A stretch of 64,000 bases of DNA from Microcella alkalica (GCF_014137945.1 NZ_JACGWX010000005.1:62001-126000); one strand, 5' to 3'. Counted from the stretch's first letter, positions 1-8,683 are shown. Translations and numbers: made by a program. Notes: generated by a model from the sequence alone, not told the origin.

Positions 1-515
1 ATCATGCCGCCGTACGTGTCGTAGAGGCCGAGCTGCTGGAGGATCAGGAAGCGCGGGATGAGCAGCACGACGCCCGGCACCGACAGGATCGCGATGAAGG
101 CGACGAAGACGACCGTCCGGCCGCGGAACTGAAGGCGTGACAGCGCGTACCCGGCGAGCGAGTCGAAGAAGACGCGACCCGTCGTCACGACGACCGAGAT
201 GAGCAGCGTGTTGCCCGCCCACTGCGGGAAGGGCACGTCGCCGAACAGCCGCTCGTACGCCGCGTAGGTGATCGTGTCCGGGATGAGCGACAGCGCGTTC
301 TGCGTCGCCTCGGCGTCGGTCTTGAGCGAGGCCGAGATCGAGATCAGGAACGGGTAGATGTAGATGAGCGCGAGTCCGATGAGGATCAGGTAGCCGAGCA
401 GGATGTTCGCGCGCGCCCGACCGCCGATCTGCTTCTTGCGGCGGAAGGGGCGCTCGGGGGTGCGGATGCTCGACCCGCTCTTCGTCCCGGTGGCGGGTGT
501 CACGGCGGCGGTCAT
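1..515 (-). CDS. Carbohydrate ABC transporter permease, MalG-type (partial, runs off window start)
   Basis: Inner-membrane subunit of a CUT1-family sugar importer. The N-terminal 171 residues are visible. After a short basic tail (RPFRRKKQ) there is a first membrane segment ending in YPFLISISASLK, the typical start of MalG-like permeases, followed by a periplasmic loop and membrane segments 2 and 3. The C-terminal half with the EAA loop lies outside the window. The ATG overlaps the TGA of the preceding permease gene (ATGA), so the two are translationally coupled. Last visible gene of the lacI-SBP-permease-permease operon. The substrate cannot be read from the permease; the neighbouring debranching enzyme suggests an alpha-glucan or oligosaccharide (inference). 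Confidence 0.9.
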   Translation of the reverse strand, partial: MTAAVTPATGTKSGSSIRTPERPFRRKKQIGGRARANILLGYLILIGLALIYIYPFLISISASLKTDAEATQNALSLIPDTITYAAYERLFGDVPFPQWAGNTLLISVVVTTGRVFFDSLAGYALSRLQFRGRTVVFVAFIAILSVPGVVLLIPRFLILQQLGLYDTYGGM

Positions 516-1627
516 CGGAGCCCTCCGGAGGTCGAGTCGTTCGCGGCGATCTTCTCGGTCGCCGCGACGCGATTGCGCTTGCGCGGCGTGCGCTCCTTCA
601 GCACCCAGCGCTGCACGAGCGTCAGCAGGATGATGAAGACGAAGAGGATGAAGGCGATGGCCGCGCCCTGGCCCCACTGCAGGTCGACGAACGAGCTGCG
701 GTAGGCGAGGAAGGCCGGGGTCGAGATCGTGCCGCCGGCGCTGCCGCCGCCGATCACGTAGATCTGGTCGAACACCTGCCACGAGCCGATGAGGCCGAGG
801 GTCAGGACGGTGAAGAGCGTCGGGCGGAGCATCGGCACCGTCACGGAGAAGAACTTCCGGAACGGCCCCGCTCCGTCCATGAGGGTCGCCTCGTCGATCT
901 CGGAGCCGATGCTCTGCAGCGCGGCGAGGAAGAGCAGCATGAACGTTCCCGAGGTCGTGAAGATCGCGAGGATGATGAGCGAGGTCATCGCGACCGAGGG
1001 GCCGGCGAGCCACTCCCAGCCCGAGATGCCGAGGAATCCGGGCTCGGCGAGGGCCGGCGACGGAGAGTCGATGCCGAACGCCGAGAGCGCGCCATGCACG
1101 AGCCCGGTCGAGTCGTTGAACCAGTCGGGCCCGCGGATGCCGAGCGCGCCGATCGCGGCGTTGACCGCGCCGGAGGCGGTGAAGAGGAACTGGAAGACGA
1201 CGACGATCGCGACGGTGCTCGTGACCGACGGGAAGTAGAAGGCGGTGCGGAAGAACCCGCGCCCGCGGAGGGCCGCCCGGTTCACCTGGATGGCGAGGAG
1301 CAGCGAGATGATCGTCTGCAGAGGAACGACGAGCAGAACGTAGTAGAGGTTGTTGCGCACGGCCGTGCCGAAGTTGCGCTGATCGAGGCCGTCCTCGACC
1401 GTGATCGCCGCGTAGTTCTCGAGCCCGACGAAGTTGACGCGCGGGTTGAGCGGCGACTGGAAGCCGTTCCAGTCGCTCATGCTGACCCAGAGCGCGAGCG
1501 CGATCGGGATCACCAGGAAGACAGCGGTGATGAACACGGCGGGGGCGATGAAGAGCCACCCCGCGCGGGCCTCGCCGCGGCGGATTCCTCCGCCGCGGCG
1601 AGGCCGTGGTGCGGCGTTGACGGCCAC
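512..1627 (-). CDS. Carbohydrate ABC transporter permease, MalF-type
   Basis: Membrane subunit (371 aa) that pairs with the MalG-type permease encoded next. The first membrane segment follows the GWLFIAPAV signature of this family. About six hydrophobic segments follow. The cytoplasmic EAA loop that contacts the ATPase is at residues ~244-263 (DEATLMDGAGPFRKFF then VPMLRP). No ATPase gene is in the operon, as is common in actinobacterial CUT1 systems that share one MsiK-like ATPase (family knowledge). A loop of ~60 residues between segments 3 and 4 (residues ~152-215) is longer than in short homologues. It starts 5 bp after the binding-protein stop. Confidence 0.93.
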   Translation of the reverse strand: MAVNAAPRPRRGGGIRRGEARAGWLFIAPAVFITAVFLVIPIALALWVSMSDWNGFQSPLNPRVNFVGLENYAAITVEDGLDQRNFGTAVRNNLYYVLLVVPLQTIISLLLAIQVNRAALRGRGFFRTAFYFPSVTSTVAIVVVFQFLFTASGAVNAAIGALGIRGPDWFNDSTGLVHGALSAFGIDSPSPALAEPGFLGISGWEWLAGPSVAMTSLIILAIFTTSGTFMLLFLAALQSIGSEIDEATLMDGAGPFRKFFSVTVPMLRPTLFTVLTLGLIGSWQVFDQIYVIGGGSAGGTISTPAFLAYRSSFVDLQWGQGAAIAFILFVFIILLTLVQRWVLKERTPRKRNRVAATEKIAANDSTSGGLR

Positions 1628-1632
1628 GGTGG

Positions 1633-2874
1633 TTATCCGTTCACCTCGTCGTAGGCGGCCTCGAGGTTGCCCTGGAGGGTTCCGAGAAGGCTCGCCGGCT
1701 CAGCACTGCCGATCGACTCGAGCTGGGTGTTGAAGTCGGCGAAGGCCGCGGCGGCGCCCTGGAAGGCGACCGGGCTCTCGGCGTACTCGACACCGGCGAC
1801 GAAGGCCGAGTTGTCCGGGAACTGCTCGGCGTAGGCCGCCGCGCCCGACTCGGTCGACGGGATGACGCCGAAGGCCTCGGCGAACGCGAGCTGCTGCTCG
1901 TCGCTCGTCAGGAACTCGATGAGATCCATCGTGGCATCCTTGGTCTCCGAGCCGACCGGCATGCCCCAGCAGTTGCTGAAGGCGTAGGTCGACGGGCCGG
2001 CGGGACCGGCGGGCAGCTCGACGGAGACGAAGCGGCGCTCGGGGAAGTCGTTCTTCATGGCGCCGTTGATCCACGGGCCCTCGATGACCATCGCGGCCTT
2101 GCCGAGACCGAAGGCCTCACCGCCCCATCCGGCTTCGAGCTCCTGCGGGAACTTGAGCGAACCCGCCTCGATGAGCTCCTGCAGGTAGGCGAGCCCCGCC
2201 TGGTTCTCCTCGCTGTCGGCGGCGATCGAGTCGCCGTCGACGAGCGTGCCGCCGGCCTGGTTCATGAACACGCCGACTCGCGCGTACTCGCGGCCCATCG
2301 ACAGGCCGACCTGCTCACCCGTGGTGAGCGTCTGCGCGACGGACGCGAGCTGGTCCCAGTCGGTGGGGATGTCGGCGTCGGTCAGACCGGCGGCCTCCCA
2401 CGCGTCGAGGTTGATCTGCAGGCCGAGCGTCGAGAAGTCCTTCGGCGCGCAGTAGAACTCGCCGTCGTAGCTGAACTGCTCGGCGAGCGCCGGCAGGAAG
2501 TCGCCGGAGTTCTCGAGCTCGGACGCGTAGGGCTCGATGAAGCCCTGCGCCGCGTAGGTCTGGAACTGGTCCCACGGCATATAGAAGATGTCAGGCGGGT
2601 TGTTGCCCGAGAAGCCCTGACCCAGCTGCTGCACCAGGTCGTTCGCGGCGATGACCTCGACGGTGTTGCCGGTCTCCCCGCCCCACGCGTCGGCAGCGGC
2701 CTGCACGGCCGACGTCTCGGCGTCACCGGACGAGCCGATGAGCATGGTGAGCTCGAGGCCCTCCTCGACGGCGCCGCCGTCTCCGCCGCCGCCTTCCGAG
2801 CCGGCGGAGCAAGCCGTTAGAGTGACGGCGAGCGCGCCGGCCAGCCCGAGCGCACTCCATTGTGATGTCCTCAC
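1633..2874 (-). CDS. Extracellular sugar-binding lipoprotein (SBP family 1)
   Basis: Solute receptor of the ABC importer (413 aa). Residues 1-21 form a lipoprotein signal ending in lipobox LTAC with Cys22, followed by a Gly/Ser/Glu-rich linker, so it should be lipid-anchored outside the membrane. The mature part has the cluster 1 binding-protein pattern: LTMLIGSS, then NDLVQQLGQGFSGNNPPDIF, and later a WGMPVGSETKDATMDLIEFL segment. GTG start with AAAGGA about 7 nt upstream. The gene lies 33 bp after lacI and is transcribed with it. The ligand is not identifiable from sequence. Confidence 0.93.
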   Translation of the reverse strand: MRTSQWSALGLAGALAVTLTACSAGSEGGGGDGGAVEEGLELTMLIGSSGDAETSAVQAAADAWGGETGNTVEVIAANDLVQQLGQGFSGNNPPDIFYMPWDQFQTYAAQGFIEPYASELENSGDFLPALAEQFSYDGEFYCAPKDFSTLGLQINLDAWEAAGLTDADIPTDWDQLASVAQTLTTGEQVGLSMGREYARVGVFMNQAGGTLVDGDSIAADSEENQAGLAYLQELIEAGSLKFPQELEAGWGGEAFGLGKAAMVIEGPWINGAMKNDFPERRFVSVELPAGPAGPSTYAFSNCWGMPVGSETKDATMDLIEFLTSDEQQLAFAEAFGVIPSTESGAAAYAEQFPDNSAFVAGVEYAESPVAFQGAAAAFADFNTQLESIGSAEPASLLGTLQGNLEAAYDEVNG

Positions 2875-2907
2875 GATGATTCCTTTCGATGTGTGATTGC
2901 CGGAGCC

Positions 2908-3963
2908 TCAGGCGCCGGGATTGCCGTCGAGCGCGAGGTGGCTAGACCTGCGCTCGACGAGTCGAGGCACGAGGAGCCGGTGACCCGGCTCCTCGTCGCT
3001 GTCCGGATTCGGCCGCACGTCGTCGCCGTGCTCGCCGAACAGGAGCGTCAGTGCCGCCGCGACGACCTCGTCGAGGGGCTGCTCGATGCTCGAGAGCCCG
3101 ACGGCGGCGGCGACCGGGGTGTTGTCGAAGCCCACGATGGGCAGTCGGGCGAGGCCAGCGGCCTGCGCGGCCATCGTCGCGCCGAGGGCGAGCGAGTCGC
3201 TCGCGCACACGATCGCGTCGGGCGGCTCGGGCAGCTCGAGCAGGGCCGCGGCGGCACGGCGGCCCTCGCTCACGCCGTCCTCGGTCGCGACGGCGAGGGT
3301 GATGCGATCGGCACCCTCGAGCCCGCACGACTCCTCCCACCCGGCGCGGCGCTCGTCGCCGGTTCCCGACGGGCTCGGCCAGCCGATCCAGGCGACCCGG
3401 CCGGCGCCGTTGGCGCGCAGGTGCTGCACCGCATCCCGAACGCCGGCTCGCCCGTCGACGTCGACCCACCGGTGATGCGGGTCGGGCGTCTCCGCCCCCC
3501 ACGGGCGGCCGAACGACACGAAGGGCACGCGGTTCTCGACGAGCCACGCGATGCGTGAATCGCCGTGATCGGTGCCGATGAGAACGAAGGCGTCGACGTC
3601 GCTGCCGTCGCGCAGGCGGCGGATGTGCGCGAGCTCGTCCGCGTGGCCGTCCGCGGTGAAGATCATGACGCGCAGGTCGCGCGCATCGGCCTGCTCGGCG
3701 AGCTTGTGCACGAAGCGGTCGAGCACTGCTCCGGAGATGCCGTCGCGCAGCGGATCGAGGCGCACGCCGATCGTCGACGACTTGCGAGTGCGCAGTCGCC
3801 GGGCGGATGCGTGCGGCCGGTACCCGAGGCGATCGATCGCCTCCTGCACGCGCTGCCGCGTCGTCTCGCGCACGATCTCGGGCGAGTTGATGACGTTCGA
3901 CACCGTCTGGCGCGAGACCTGGGCGGCGAGGGCGACGTCGTCGACTGTCGGCATCCGTCCCAC
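2908..3963 (-). CDS. LacI-family transcriptional regulator
   Basis: Sugar-responsive DNA-binding repressor (351 aa). The N-terminal HTH reads VDDVALAAQVSRQTVSNVIN, followed by the hinge helix (RPHASARRLRTRKS) and a periplasmic-binding-protein-like sensor domain. I chose GTG 3963 because AAAGGAGG sits 5 nt upstream of it; an in-frame ATG three codons later (3954) is the alternative. First gene of the ABC operon and divergent from the debranching enzyme, so it probably represses itself, the transporter and perhaps the glucosidase through the operator-like palindrome at 4032-4045. The effector sugar is unknown. Confidence 0.93.
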   Translation of the reverse strand: MGRMPTVDDVALAAQVSRQTVSNVINSPEIVRETTRQRVQEAIDRLGYRPHASARRLRTRKSSTIGVRLDPLRDGISGAVLDRFVHKLAEQADARDLRVMIFTADGHADELAHIRRLRDGSDVDAFVLIGTDHGDSRIAWLVENRVPFVSFGRPWGAETPDPHHRWVDVDGRAGVRDAVQHLRANGAGRVAWIGWPSPSGTGDERRAGWEESCGLEGADRITLAVATEDGVSEGRRAAAALLELPEPPDAIVCASDSLALGATMAAQAAGLARLPIVGFDNTPVAAAVGLSSIEQPLDEVVAAALTLLFGEHGDDVRPNPDSDEEPGHRLLVPRLVERRSSHLALDGNPGA

Positions 3964-4021
3964 CCGTGCCTCCTTTGGCCAAGCGTGCTGCGCTGCTCCC
4001 CTGCCGTTCGGCGAGGAATTG

Positions 4022-4045
4022 GATCGTTCATTTTGAACGTTCGAA
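4022..4045. promoter_or_regulatory. Candidate LacI-family operator
   Basis: The palindrome TTTGAACGTTCGAA (4032-4045) has a central CG and only one mismatched pair in 7-bp arms, the typical geometry of LacI-family operators. A weaker second site, GATCGTTC (4022-4029), is centred 13 bp away. Both lie between the divergent lacI operon and the debranching-enzyme gene. A TAGTGT -10-like box for the rightward gene follows at 4054-4059, so a bound repressor would cover its -35 region. Assignment to the adjacent LacI protein is inference. Confidence 0.55.
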
Positions 4046-4129
4046 TTATTCGGTAGTGTGTCCGACACCGACAGCGGTGTCAAGCCCCGACGACGCCGCC
4101 CAGCACCAGCGACGGGAAGCTCACAGGAC

Positions 4130-6127
4130 ATGACCGCACCGCTCCAGCCCCTCCTCCACGACGCGCTCGTCGTGCTGCGCGCGCCGACACAGGTCTGGTC
4201 GGGGGCCGACGGCTCGCTCGGCTCCTCCGCGATCCACGGCGTGTACTTCTCCGACGTGCGTCTTGTCCGCGGTCTCCGCGTCCGCATCGGCGGGGCGGAT
4301 GCCGAGCACCTGTCGACCGCGACGCCCACCGCCGACCGCGCCCTCCTGCACTCCCTGCTCCGGCACCTCGACGACCCGACCCCCGACCCCGGCGTGCGGC
4401 TCGAGATCGAGCGCGTCGCGACCACCGCGGGCTGGAGCGAGCGACTCACGGTCGTCAACCGACGCGACGTCGCCCTCGAGACCGCCCTCGAGATCGACAT
4501 CGACCTCGACGCCCGCTCGCTCGACGAGATCAAGCAGGGCCACGGCGACCCGGTGGCCCTCGAGCCCGAGCTCGGCGACGGCTCCGTGGCCTGGGAGGGC
4601 GAGGGCGTGAGCGCGCGCCTGCGCGCCGGCGGGTTCGACGTCGAGCGCACGGCGACCGGCGTCCGCCTGCAGGCGGCGCTCGCGGTGCCCGCGCGCGGCT
4701 CGGCCACGCGCACCCTCGGCCTCGAGGCGCACGACAGCATCGGCGTCATCGGCGGAGCCGCTCAGCCCGTGCCGTGGAGCACGCCCGAGGTCGTCGCCCC
4801 CGACAGCCGCCTGACGCGCTGGGTCGAGCGGTCGCTCGCCGACCTCGACTGCCTGCGCATGACGACGGCGCAGCATCCCGATCGCCAGTTCCTCGCCGCG
4901 GGAGCCCCCTGGTTCTTCACGCTCTTCGGGCGCGACTCGCTGTGGGCCGCGCGCTTCCTCCTGCCGCTCGGCACCGACCTCGCGCGCGACACCCTGCACG
5001 TGCTCGCCGGGCTCCAGGGCACGGCGATCGTCGACGACACGGCCGAGGAACCGGGCAAGATCATGCATGAGCTGCGGCGTCAGACGCTCGTGATCGACGA
5101 CGGCACCTCACTGCCGCCGCTCTACTACGGCACCGTCGACGCGACCGCGCTGTGGGTGTGCCTGCTGCACGACGCGTGGCGCTGGGGCATGGCCGACGAC
5201 GAGGTGCGCGCGCTGCTGCCGGCCCTTCGCGGCGCCCTCTCCTGGATGCGCGACCACGGCGACGCCGACGGCGACGGGCTGCTCGAGTACGTCGACCGCT
5301 CGGGGCACGGCCTCGCCAACCAGGGCTGGAAGGACTCGGGCGATAGCGTGCAGTGGCGCGACGGCTCGCTCGCCGATGGACCGATCGCGCTGTGCGAGGT
5401 GCAGGCCTACGCGTATGAGGCGGCCGTGCATGGGGCGGAGCTCCTCGAGGCGCTCGACGAGGGCGCCGACGCCGACGAAGCGACCGAGTGGCGGGCATGG
5501 GCCGAGCGGCTCAAGACCCGCTTCCACGAGAGCTTCTGGGTGCACGACCCGGCGGGCGCCTACCCGGCGATCGCCCTCGACGCCGCCAAGCGCCGCGTCG
5601 ACACGGTGACCTCCAACCTCGGGCACCTGCTCGGCACGGGCCTGCTCGATGCCGAGCAGTCGGAGCTCGTCGCGCGTCGCCTCGGCTCGCCCGCGATGAG
5701 CTCGGGCTACGGTCTGCGCACCATGTCGACGGAGTCGAGCGGGTACTGGCCGCTGAGCTACCACGGCGGCTCGGTCTGGACCCACGACACGGCGATCGCC
5801 GTGCTCGGCCTCGCCCGCGACGGCCACGAGACCGTCGCCGCCCAGCTCATCGACGGGCTGCTCGCTGCCGCGGAGGGCTTCGACTACCGGGTGCCCGAGC
5901 TGCACAGCGGCGACGCGCGCGCCGAGGTCGGAGTGCCGGTGCCGTATCCGGCCGCGTGCCGCCCGCAGGCGTGGTCGGCGGCGTCGGCCGTCGCGGTGCT
6001 CTCGGCGGCGCTGCGCCTGAGCCCGGATGCCCGTGGCGGCGCGATCGCGCACGCCCCGCTCCCCGGCTTCGAGGGCCTCCGCGTCGCGGGACTCCGCCTC
6101 GGCACGGCCTCCCACGACGTCGGCTGA
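4130..6127 (+). CDS. Glycogen debranching-type amylo-alpha-1,6-glucosidase
   Basis: Predicted cytoplasmic glycoside hydrolase (665 aa) acting on alpha-glucan branches or oligosaccharides. The N-terminal beta-rich domain (residues 1-~210) matches the debranching-enzyme N-terminal family (LRAPTQVWSG, GVYFSDVRLVRGL). The C-terminal (alpha/alpha)6 barrel carries WFFTLFGRDSLWAARF, EEPGKIMHELR, LPPLYYGTVDAT and NQGWKDSGDSVQW, with Asp/Glu residues where GH133/MGH1-like enzymes have their active site. ATG 4130 is preferred (GGGAAG ~10 nt upstream). A GTG at 4058 in the same frame would add 24 low-complexity residues and overlap the promoter. Divergent from the LacI/ABC operon, so probably part of the same sugar-use regulon. 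Confidence 0.85.
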   Translation: MTAPLQPLLHDALVVLRAPTQVWSGADGSLGSSAIHGVYFSDVRLVRGLRVRIGGADAEHLSTATPTADRALLHSLLRHLDDPTPDPGVRLEIERVATTAGWSERLTVVNRRDVALETALEIDIDLDARSLDEIKQGHGDPVALEPELGDGSVAWEGEGVSARLRAGGFDVERTATGVRLQAALAVPARGSATRTLGLEAHDSIGVIGGAAQPVPWSTPEVVAPDSRLTRWVERSLADLDCLRMTTAQHPDRQFLAAGAPWFFTLFGRDSLWAARFLLPLGTDLARDTLHVLAGLQGTAIVDDTAEEPGKIMHELRRQTLVIDDGTSLPPLYYGTVDATALWVCLLHDAWRWGMADDEVRALLPALRGALSWMRDHGDADGDGLLEYVDRSGHGLANQGWKDSGDSVQWRDGSLADGPIALCEVQAYAYEAAVHGAELLEALDEGADADEATEWRAWAERLKTRFHESFWVHDPAGAYPAIALDAAKRRVDTVTSNLGHLLGTGLLDAEQSELVARRLGSPAMSSGYGLRTMSTESSGYWPLSYHGGSVWTHDTAIAVLGLARDGHETVAAQLIDGLLAAAEGFDYRVPELHSGDARAEVGVPVPYPAACRPQAWSAASAVAVLSAALRLSPDARGGAIAHAPLPGFEGLRVAGLRLGTASHDVG

Positions 6128-6193
6128 CCGCGCGCTCCCCGCCCGCCGCCCCGCCACCCCGCCACGCGTCCCCCGCTCCCCGCGAAGTTCGTA

Positions 6194-6255
6194 AGGCGCG
6201 GGTTTGGCGACAGGGCGCCACATCGATCTCGCGCCCTGTCAGCGAACCTGCGCCT
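6194..6255. repeat. Imperfect 25-bp inverted repeat (REP-like or terminator)
   Basis: Arms 6194-6218 and 6231-6255 pair at 21 of 25 positions, including a perfect 10-bp inner stem (GACAGGGCGC / GCGCCCTGTC), around a 12-nt loop. It lies 67 bp after the debranching-enzyme stop, so it could terminate that transcript, but no T-run follows. The 10-mer CAGGGCGCCA at the apex also occurs in the inverted repeat at 31416-31460, hinting at a dispersed repeat family. The remainder of 6128-6369 shows no gene. Confidence 0.55.
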
Positions 6256-6369
6256 CCTCAGCGCGCGACACCTCCTCGCGCGGTGTCTCGGCGCACGTCG
6301 CTCCGAGGTGCGGCGTGCAATGGGAGTGCGGCTTGCTCCCTGCGGTGTTCACGCCCCGTCTGTCCCGCC

Positions 6370-6801
6370 CTCGGTGACCTCGACATCGACTTCCGCGGAA
6401 GCACGCGGGTCGCGCGTCCGATCGAGGGCGGCCAGGACTGGTCCGCCGCCGGCGGGCTCTCGTTCTGAGTGCGCAGCACGAAGGCCAACCAGCGCATCAC
6501 GGTCGGCATCGCCGACAACGGTGCGCGGGACGCCGGACCGGACAGCTGGGGCGAGGTCTGGAGCGATGACTTCGACGGCGCCGCCGGCGAGTCCGCCGAC
6601 CCCGACAACTGGACGTACGAGACCGGCGGTTGGGGCTGGGGCAACGACGAGCTCCAGTACTACACCGACTCGACCGACAACGCCGCGCTCGACGGCGAGG
6701 GCAACCTCGTCATCACGGTGAAGGAGATCGACCCGGCCACGACCGACCTCGAGTGCTGGTACGGCCAGTGCGAGTACAGCTCGGCCCGACTCATCGGAGC
6801 G
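6370..6801 (+). pseudogene. Remnant of a carbohydrate-binding module plus GH16 beta-glucanase
   Basis: One reading frame reads DLDIDFRGSTRVARP, DWSAAGGLSF, then an in-frame TGA (6466-6468) exactly where this type of module usually has Trp (FWV), then VRSTKANQRITVGIADNG. It continues into an unmistakable GH16 beginning: EVWSDDFDG, DNWTYETGGWGWGNDELQYY, EGNLVITVKE and EYSSARL. Homology stops abruptly near 6801, before the catalytic ExDxxE motif, and the following sequence is the terminator of the opposing gene. No start codon or signal peptide is found upstream. It is therefore a decayed internal fragment, lacking both ends and carrying a nonsense codon. It may once have belonged with the polysaccharide-use genes to its left. 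Confidence 0.75.
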
Positions 6802-6825
6802 GGGCAGCCTTCGGGTCGCCCCGCT
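6798..6825 (-). terminator. Stem-loop after the minus-strand small membrane protein gene
   Basis: AGCGGGGC (6798-6805) and GCCCCGCT (6818-6825) form a perfect 8-bp stem with a 12-nt loop. It starts about 30 bp beyond the stop codon of the minus-strand gene ending at 6857, consistent with a terminator for that transcript. Confidence 0.5.
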
Positions 6826-6856
6826 TCGCTGTGCGCCTGCGGTGCGGATGCCCGCC

Positions 6857-7153
6857 TCAGTCGCCGTCGCCGCCGCGCGCGCCGCTCGCGCTGCCGCCCT
6901 CGCCTCCGGCACCGTTCGGCGCGTCCGCGTCGGCGTCGGTCGGGGTGGGATGCCCGCCGTCGTCGTCGGCGCCCGTCCAGCTGTCGCGTCCGCCGCTCAG
7001 CCGCTCGGCCTCCTGCTGCGCGCGGCGCTGCGCGAGAGCGTCGCGCGTGGGCTTGCGCAGCGCGCGGAAGAACAGCAGGCCGATGACGAGGATGATGACG
7101 GCCATCACGATCGGCGTCACGATCAGTACGAGCCACAGCAAGTCGATGTCCAC
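6857..7153 (-). CDS. Small single-pass membrane protein, function unknown
   Basis: A 98-aa protein starting at GTG 7153. Residues ~5-28 form one strong hydrophobic helix (LLWLVLIVTPIVMAVIILVIG), followed by a basic stretch (FFRALRKPTRDALAQRRAQQEAER) and an acidic, Gly/Ala-rich disordered tail. The positive flank after the helix suggests N-out/C-in topology. It lies 35 bp downstream of the flavoprotein gene on the same strand and is probably co-transcribed. No family recognised. Confidence 0.65.
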   Translation of the reverse strand: MDIDLLWLVLIVTPIVMAVIILVIGLLFFRALRKPTRDALAQRRAQQEAERLSGGRDSWTGADDDGGHPTPTDADADAPNGAGGEGGSASGARGGDGD

Positions 7154-7188
7154 GGCTCCACCCTGGCACCTGCGCGGTCCGTGCGCCG

Positions 7189-8289
7189 CTATCGACCCAT
7201 GCGGCTGAGCACCGCGACCACCTGTCGCGCGATGTTGCGGCCGGCGCGCGCGGCGCCGATCGTCGAGGCCGAGGGGCCGTAGCCGGCGAAGAAGATCCGC
7301 GGGTCGCGCTCGGAGTGGTGGCTCGCGACCGTCACGCCGCCCTCGCGCTCGCGCAGCCGCAACGGGGCGAGGTGGCGCAGCTCGGGCCGGAATCCGGTCG
7401 CCCAGACGATCGCCGAGGCGGGACTGAACGAGTCGTCCTCCCAGCGCACGCCGTCGGGCTCGATGCGCTGGATGACCCCGCGCGAGCTGAGCACCCCGCG
7501 ATCGAGCGCGGCCTGGATCCGGCGGGTGCGCGGCACGCCCGTTCCCGAGACGATGGAGGGGAGCGCACGGCCCGCCCTCGCGGCCTCGTCCTGCATTGCC
7601 ACCGCCGCCACGGCATCCTCGAGATTGAGGCTCGGGCCGTCGATGAACTGCGTCTCGCGCCGCGTCGACCAGGCGATCGAGCGGGCGACGTTCTCGAGCT
7701 CGATGATGAATCCGATCGCGCTCGTGCCGCCGCCGACGACGATGACGTCCTGGTCGGCGAAGTCGCTCGCTGCCGCATAATCGGCCGTGTGCACGTGCCG
7801 ACCGGCGAAGTCGCGCAGGCCCGGGTACCAGGGGACGAAGGGCGCGCCCCACGTGCCGGTCGCGTTGACGACGGTCGAGCCGAGCAGCTCGAGGTCGCCG
7901 CCCTCCGTGCTGATCCGGACGAGCAGAGGCCCGCCGGTGTCGGTCACGCGGGTGACGGTCGCCGGGCGCACGACCTTGAGGTCGTAGTGCTCCTCGTAGC
8001 GGCGGTAGTAATCCATGACGACCTCGCGCGCGGGGGTGTCACGATCGGCGGTGCCGAAGCTGATGCCGAGCTCGTCCATGCCGGGCAGATCGTTGACGCG
8101 GTGCGCCGAGCCGAGTCGCAGCGAGGCCCACCGATGCTGCCAGGCGCCGCCCGTCGCGGGGCCGCGATCGAGGAGCACGAACTCCTCGCCGGCCTCGAGC
8201 CCGAGCCGCTGCAGATAGTAGGCGGCCGAGAGCCCGGCCTGACCGGCGCCGATGACCACGCACTTCGTCGCGAGGGCGGATTCGGTCAC
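7189..8289 (-). CDS. FAD/NAD(P)-dependent flavin monooxygenase-like oxidoreductase
   Basis: A 366-aa flavoprotein of the CzcO/flavin-containing monooxygenase type. FAD-binding Rossmann motif VIGAGQAGLSAAYY at residues ~12-25; a second nucleotide-binding motif VVGGGTSAIGF near residue 180 for NADPH; a conserved ATGFRPEL segment near the C-terminus. Substrate cannot be predicted; members are often annotated as putative potassium-transport flavoproteins. GTG start at 8289. Followed on the same strand by the small membrane protein. Confidence 0.85.
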   Translation of the reverse strand: MTESALATKCVVIGAGQAGLSAAYYLQRLGLEAGEEFVLLDRGPATGGAWQHRWASLRLGSAHRVNDLPGMDELGISFGTADRDTPAREVVMDYYRRYEEHYDLKVVRPATVTRVTDTGGPLLVRISTEGGDLELLGSTVVNATGTWGAPFVPWYPGLRDFAGRHVHTADYAAASDFADQDVIVVGGGTSAIGFIIELENVARSIAWSTRRETQFIDGPSLNLEDAVAAVAMQDEAARAGRALPSIVSGTGVPRTRRIQAALDRGVLSSRGVIQRIEPDGVRWEDDSFSPASAIVWATGFRPELRHLAPLRLREREGGVTVASHHSERDPRIFFAGYGPSASTIGAARAGRNIARQVVAVLSRMGR

Positions 8290-8447
8290 GCATAGAGGCT
8301 AGTCGTTCGCTCCCAGCGAGCGGCTCGAGCGACGCTCGCGAAGGGGCCTGCATGGTAGACTGAGCTCCAGTTTTTCCACCGTTCCCGATTCGGCGTTCCC
8401 GGGATTTCCGACAGTCCTGAGTCGACACACTTGTGAGGGGGTCACGC

Positions 8448-8666
8448 ATGGGGCGCGGTCGTCAGAAGGCGAAGCACACCAAGGTGGCACGCGAGCTGAA
8501 GTACTTCACTCCCGACACCAACCTGAGCGCTCTCGAGCGCGAGCTCGCAGCGAAGGCCGCGGCGGAGGATGCGTACGTCGACAAGTGGGCCGACGACGAG
8601 GACGACGACGAGGTGGACGAGGCCGACGCCTACGGTCTGCCGAGCGAGGCTCCGCGCACCGCGTAG
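8448..8666 (+). CDS. DUF3073 domain protein
   Basis: A 72-aa actinobacterial protein. The basic N-terminus GRGRQKAKHTKVARELKYF is the DUF3073 hallmark, followed by TDTNLS-like spacing, a short helix (ALERELAAKAA) and a very acidic tail (DDEDDDEVDEAD). Function unknown. Start at ATG 8448 with GAGGGGG about 6 nt upstream. A TAGACT -10-like box lies at 8357-8362. Charge-segregated layout suggests a nucleic-acid-associated protein (inference). Confidence 0.9.
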   Translation: MGRGRQKAKHTKVARELKYFTPDTNLSALERELAAKAAAEDAYVDKWADDEDDDEVDEADAYGLPSEAPRTA

Positions 8667-8683
8667 CTCCTCCCCACTTCGAC

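Noticed and set aside
497-1654. Long plus-strand open frame (385 codons) opposite the sugar permease gene
   Set aside because: Arg/Glu/Asp-rich shadow typical of high-GC antisense frames; the opposite strand has a clear ABC permease with signature motifs.
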